Shown: piece by piece, positions 61,469 through 64,000 of the stretch
Numbering within the stretch: position 1 is the stretch's first letter
Layout: each line of letters starts with the position of its first letter
Program-made: the position numbers and the translations under genes
The notes under the pieces: model-generated
The model's input: the letters and a program-made list of their open reading frames with translations, nothing else
What the model was told of the DNA's origin: nothing
Database searches by the model: none
DNA from: Bacteroidota bacterium
GTDB lineage: Bacteria > Bacteroidota > Rhodothermia > JANXDC01
Reading direction: 5' to 3'
NCBI GenBank assembly: GCA_025998875.1
Contig: AP024675.1
Coordinates: 2,143,549 to 2,207,548 of the forward strand
Length of the DNA: 64,000 nt

Positions 61469-63001
61469 CTAGCGGGCGATGAGCAGCTTATGAGTCTGAC
61501 TAAAGGGGCCGCTGGTGAGCTGATAAAAATACGTCCCCGGTGGGAGATGCTCGATCCGGAGCCGCAGCTCTCTCCACCCTGCGGGCACGGGGCCGTCTAT
61601 GGGCCGCATAACCTCGCGCCCCGTTACGTCAAAAAGCCGCAACACGGCATGTCCGCCCAGGGTGTGGAAACGGATCCGGACCTCCGCGGAAGCCGGATTG
61701 GGCCAGCTCTTTTCCAGCCGGAACCCCTGTATGCGCTCCGGATCCTCCACTCCGGTAGCGACGCCGCTCAACAGGGGCAGGGGTTCAAAACGACCCCGCA
61801 TGACCTGTTCAAGAAGCTCGGCATCGAGCCCGAACCAGTCGCGCAGGATGGTGCTGTAGACCTGCCGAAAATCGATGTGGTAATACAGGTTGCCCGTCGC
61901 ATCGAGCTGTGCCAGGTTCGGGCGCGGCCCTAGAATCCCACCCTGTACGGCCCGGCCGACGACAAATAGCGGTGCGGCCGTTCCATGGTCGGTCCCGGCG
62001 CTGCCGTTTTCGCGGGGACGGCGGCCGAACTCGGAGAACGTCATCAGCACCACCCGATCGGCACAGCCCAGCGCGCGCAGATCCTCGTAGAAAGCCCGCA
62101 CGGCGCCGGCCAGCGTTCGCAACAGGTTCGTATGCGTGTTCGCCTGCAGCGCATGCGTATCATAGCCGCCCTGCTGGACCAGATAAAGGCGCGTCGAAAG
62201 GCCCCCGGCAATAAGCCGCGCCACGATGGCCAGGGAGCGCGAAAGGCTATCGGCACCGTAAGAGGCCCGATTTTGCACCCGATCGGCGGCGCGCTTGATC
62301 ACGCTCGCATACTGATAGGTGCCCTCATATACGGTGTGCAGGAACTGGAGCTCCTTTCCGGCCGGTGTATCCGGAAACACGCCCCGATTTACCGAGCCCT
62401 CGCCGACCAGGCTGTAGAATTCATCCGGCGTGGAGAGGCTGGTGACCATTTCCCCGTTGGGCCCATGAAAGGCCAGCGAGGCCCCCAGGCCGATCTGGAT
62501 GGCCATGGGGTCCGAGGGGAGCACATCGGGAAATTCCGGATACTGTCGACTCAGATACCGACCGAGCCATCCTGTGTCGAGCACGGTTGCCCCATCAGAG
62601 GCCGTAAGCCAGATGTCCGTGCTCCGGAAATGCGACAGGTTCGGATTCGGATAGCCTACCGATTGCACGATGGCCAGGTCACCCTCATCCCAGATCGGGC
62701 GGAGCGCTTCCAGTGCCGTGTTCAGCCCGAGGCCGGGCAAAAGGGGCAAGACTTGATCGGGCCGTATGGCCAGCGTGGGACGGAGCTGATAGTAGAGGCT
62801 ATCCTCGTAGGGCACGAGTGTGTTGAGCCCATCATTGCCCCCGTTGAGCTGCACGAGCACGAGCACGCGGTCTGTTTCCAGCAACCCCAGGGCGCGCAAC
62901 AGGGCGTTGTACCGAAAGGCGAAGACGGGCAGATCTCCAAAAACGACGGGCAGGGCGATGGTGCCCATGCCGGCTTTGCGAAGAAACGAACGCCGATCCA
63001 C
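61469..63001 (-). CDS. DUF1501 protein with Tat-like signal and T9SS sorting domain
   Basis: This 510-residue protein starts at GTG 63001, 7 nt after AGGAGG. Its N-terminus VDRRSFLRKAGMGTIALPVV has the twin-arginine pattern. The DUF1501 (sulfatase-like fold) part includes VLVQLNGGNDGLNTLVPYED, QQGGYDTHALQANTHTNLL, VVLMTFSEFGRRPRENGSAG and TDHGTAAPLFVVG. The last 80 residues are a T9SS type A sorting domain (LEKSWPNPASAEVRIRF ... PPGTYFYQLTSG ... HKLLIAR). It is the second gene of the DUF1800-DUF1501 pair. The enzymatic activity is unknown. Confidence 0.9.
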   Translation of the reverse strand: MDRRSFLRKAGMGTIALPVVFGDLPVFAFRYNALLRALGLLETDRVLVLVQLNGGNDGLNTLVPYEDSLYYQLRPTLAIRPDQVLPLLPGLGLNTALEALRPIWDEGDLAIVQSVGYPNPNLSHFRSTDIWLTASDGATVLDTGWLGRYLSRQYPEFPDVLPSDPMAIQIGLGASLAFHGPNGEMVTSLSTPDEFYSLVGEGSVNRGVFPDTPAGKELQFLHTVYEGTYQYASVIKRAADRVQNRASYGADSLSRSLAIVARLIAGGLSTRLYLVQQGGYDTHALQANTHTNLLRTLAGAVRAFYEDLRALGCADRVVLMTFSEFGRRPRENGSAGTDHGTAAPLFVVGRAVQGGILGPRPNLAQLDATGNLYYHIDFRQVYSTILRDWFGLDAELLEQVMRGRFEPLPLLSGVATGVEDPERIQGFRLEKSWPNPASAEVRIRFHTLGGHAVLRLFDVTGREVMRPIDGPVPAGWRELRLRIEHLPPGTYFYQLTSGPFSQTHKLLIAR

Positions 63002-63014
63002 GGCTGGCCCTCCT

Positions 63015-64000
63015 TCAGGTGAGCTGGTATTCCGGTTGACGCAGCAAGTATTTGAAGAGCATCTGCAGGCGCAGCTCCGCCCCGGGTTTATCGATTCCCC
63101 ACTCATAGGCCGGAATGCCCTGCAGGAGCACCTCCAGCAGGGTCTGCACGCGCTGTTCGGAGGGAGATACCCCCCAGAACCACTGGGCAAGCTCCCGCAC
63201 GAGGACCTGCGCATCGTCGGGCTGACTGATCTGCTCGCGGACCAGACGCAACAGATCGGCCCGAACAGGCAACCGGCCCCCGCGGATATTCCGTCCCTCG
63301 ATGAGCCCGTCGGTGGCCCGCCAGCGCACAGGCAGCGTGGTGGTATTGATCCAGGCCCGATGCCCCGGCCATCCGGACACGTCCGGGGGACTGAGCAGGT
63401 CCTGTCCGGCCTGCTGGCAGGCCTGGTAGAGGAACCCCTCCAGGCCCGCGGGAAGTCCCAGAGCACGGGATGCGCCGATGAGGGCCTCTACCGGGCTTTT
63501 GATCTGCGCACCCATGACGGCTTCATCATAGAAGTGGGCGCTGCTCAGGAGCGTCCGCAGCACGGGCCGCAGTTCGTACTTGTGCGCTCGGAACACGTCG
63601 GCCAACCCAGCTACGATCTCCTCATTGGGGCTCACGTAGACGAAGTGCCGATACAATTTCCGGCACAGAAACAGCGCGGTCGCCGGTTCCTGGAAGATGA
63701 TCTCCACGATGTCATCGGCCGTCCAGGGCCCCGTACGCCCCAGAAACGTCTTTATCCCCGCATCAAAACCTCGAGGATCGAGTTTGCCCTGCAGCCCGTC
63801 GATGTACCATCCCGTAAAGGCGCGCGCGGCCTCCTTGACGTCCTGCTCGGTGTAATGCCCGATGCCCATGGTGAAGAGCTCCAGGAGCTCGCGCGCGTAA
63901 TTTTCGTTCGGATTCCCGGCCCGATTCTGCACCCCGTCCAGATAGATGAGCATGGCCGGCGCCTTGCCCACGGCCTTGGTGAGCTCTTTGACGTTCCCCA
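63015..64000 (-). CDS. DUF1800 protein, N-terminus outside the window
   Basis: About 328 C-terminal residues are visible, and the frame stays open to position 64000. Typical DUF1800 segments are NVKELTKAVGKAPAMLIYLD, NENYARELLELFTMGIGHYT, YTEQDVKEAARAFTGWYI, LCRKLYRHFV, and SPPDVSGWPGHRAWINT. It precedes the DUF1501 gene by 13 nt, the normal order for this widespread pair. The function is unknown, and secretion is likely. Confidence 0.9.
   Translation of the reverse strand, partial: GNVKELTKAVGKAPAMLIYLDGVQNRAGNPNENYARELLELFTMGIGHYTEQDVKEAARAFTGWYIDGLQGKLDPRGFDAGIKTFLGRTGPWTADDIVEIIFQEPATALFLCRKLYRHFVYVSPNEEIVAGLADVFRAHKYELRPVLRTLLSSAHFYDEAVMGAQIKSPVEALIGASRALGLPAGLEGFLYQACQQAGQDLLSPPDVSGWPGHRAWINTTTLPVRWRATDGLIEGRNIRGGRLPVRADLLRLVREQISQPDDAQVLVRELAQWFWGVSPSEQRVQTLLEVLLQGIPAYEWGIDKPGAELRLQMLFKYLLRQPEYQLT

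Overview
The window is a GC-rich, densely packed bacterial chromosome segment. It most likely comes from a thermophilic member of the Rhodothermota, within the Bacteroidota superphylum. The evidence is: two proteins with C-terminal type IX secretion sorting domains; a SprE/PorW-like TPR lipoprotein; a TonB-dependent receptor with a carboxypeptidase-like N-terminal domain; a DUF1501/DUF1800 pair; a short primary sigma factor of the Bacteroidota type; a bacillithiol-type BshB1 deacetylase; and promoters that fit the Bacteroidota grammar (TTG, 20-21 nt, TAnnTTTG). The strongest single pointer is the inositol operon at 21.7-24.8 kb, which has the gene set described for the CDP-inositol phospholipid pathway of Rhodothermus marinus. 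Shine-Dalgarno sequences are nevertheless common here. No rRNA, tRNA, insertion sequence, prophage or CRISPR array was seen.

Layout. 1-5.1 kb (minus): sucC, purD, a beta-propeller-like protein and a large surface protein cut by the window edge. 5.2-7.3 kb (plus): an ABC exporter pair. 7.3-14.7 kb (minus): an aminotransferase, a two-component system and alanine racemase in one tight run, then a T9SS-sorted protein, a nitronate monooxygenase-like enzyme and threonine aldolase. 14.8-16 kb (plus): threonine synthase. 16-21.2 kb (minus): a SAM-I riboswitch with its terminator, followed by metY, metX and a fused aspartokinase-homoserine dehydrogenase; this makes homoserine and turns it into homocysteine under SAM control. 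21.3-27.1 kb (plus): a small membrane protein, the CDP-inositol lipid operon and a second two-component system.

27.1-32.2 kb (minus): an NhaC antiporter with an added periplasmic domain, then a probable metal-uptake module made of a His/Cys-rich secreted protein, a His-rich lipoprotein and a TonB receptor. That module has a dyad over its promoter and start codon, and a hairpin that hides the lipoprotein ribosome-binding site. 32.3-37.7 kb (minus): ispH, cmk, ruvX, a glutaredoxin, thioredoxin and the glycogen genes glgC and glgA. 38-39.7 kb (plus): an AAA ATPase with a degenerate front half.

39.8-50.3 kb (minus): pyrD-pyrK, then a long overlapping chain (bshB1, HIT protein, acyltransferase, GNAT, lipoprotein, RluD, sirtuin, pyruvate kinase, SprE/PorW-like). 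50.4-54.2 kb: a SpoU methyltransferase, a PflX-like radical SAM protein, a NYN protein and a secreted M20 peptidase. 54.2-64 kb: dapA-hutU, a small lipoprotein, rpoD, deoB, a GAF/degenerate-GGDEF membrane protein and the DUF1501/DUF1800 pair, the last running off the window.

Most large open frames on the strand opposite these genes are GC-rich shadows and are omitted. Start codons were reassigned internally in many genes, using ribosome-binding sites, neighbour overlap and family N-termini.
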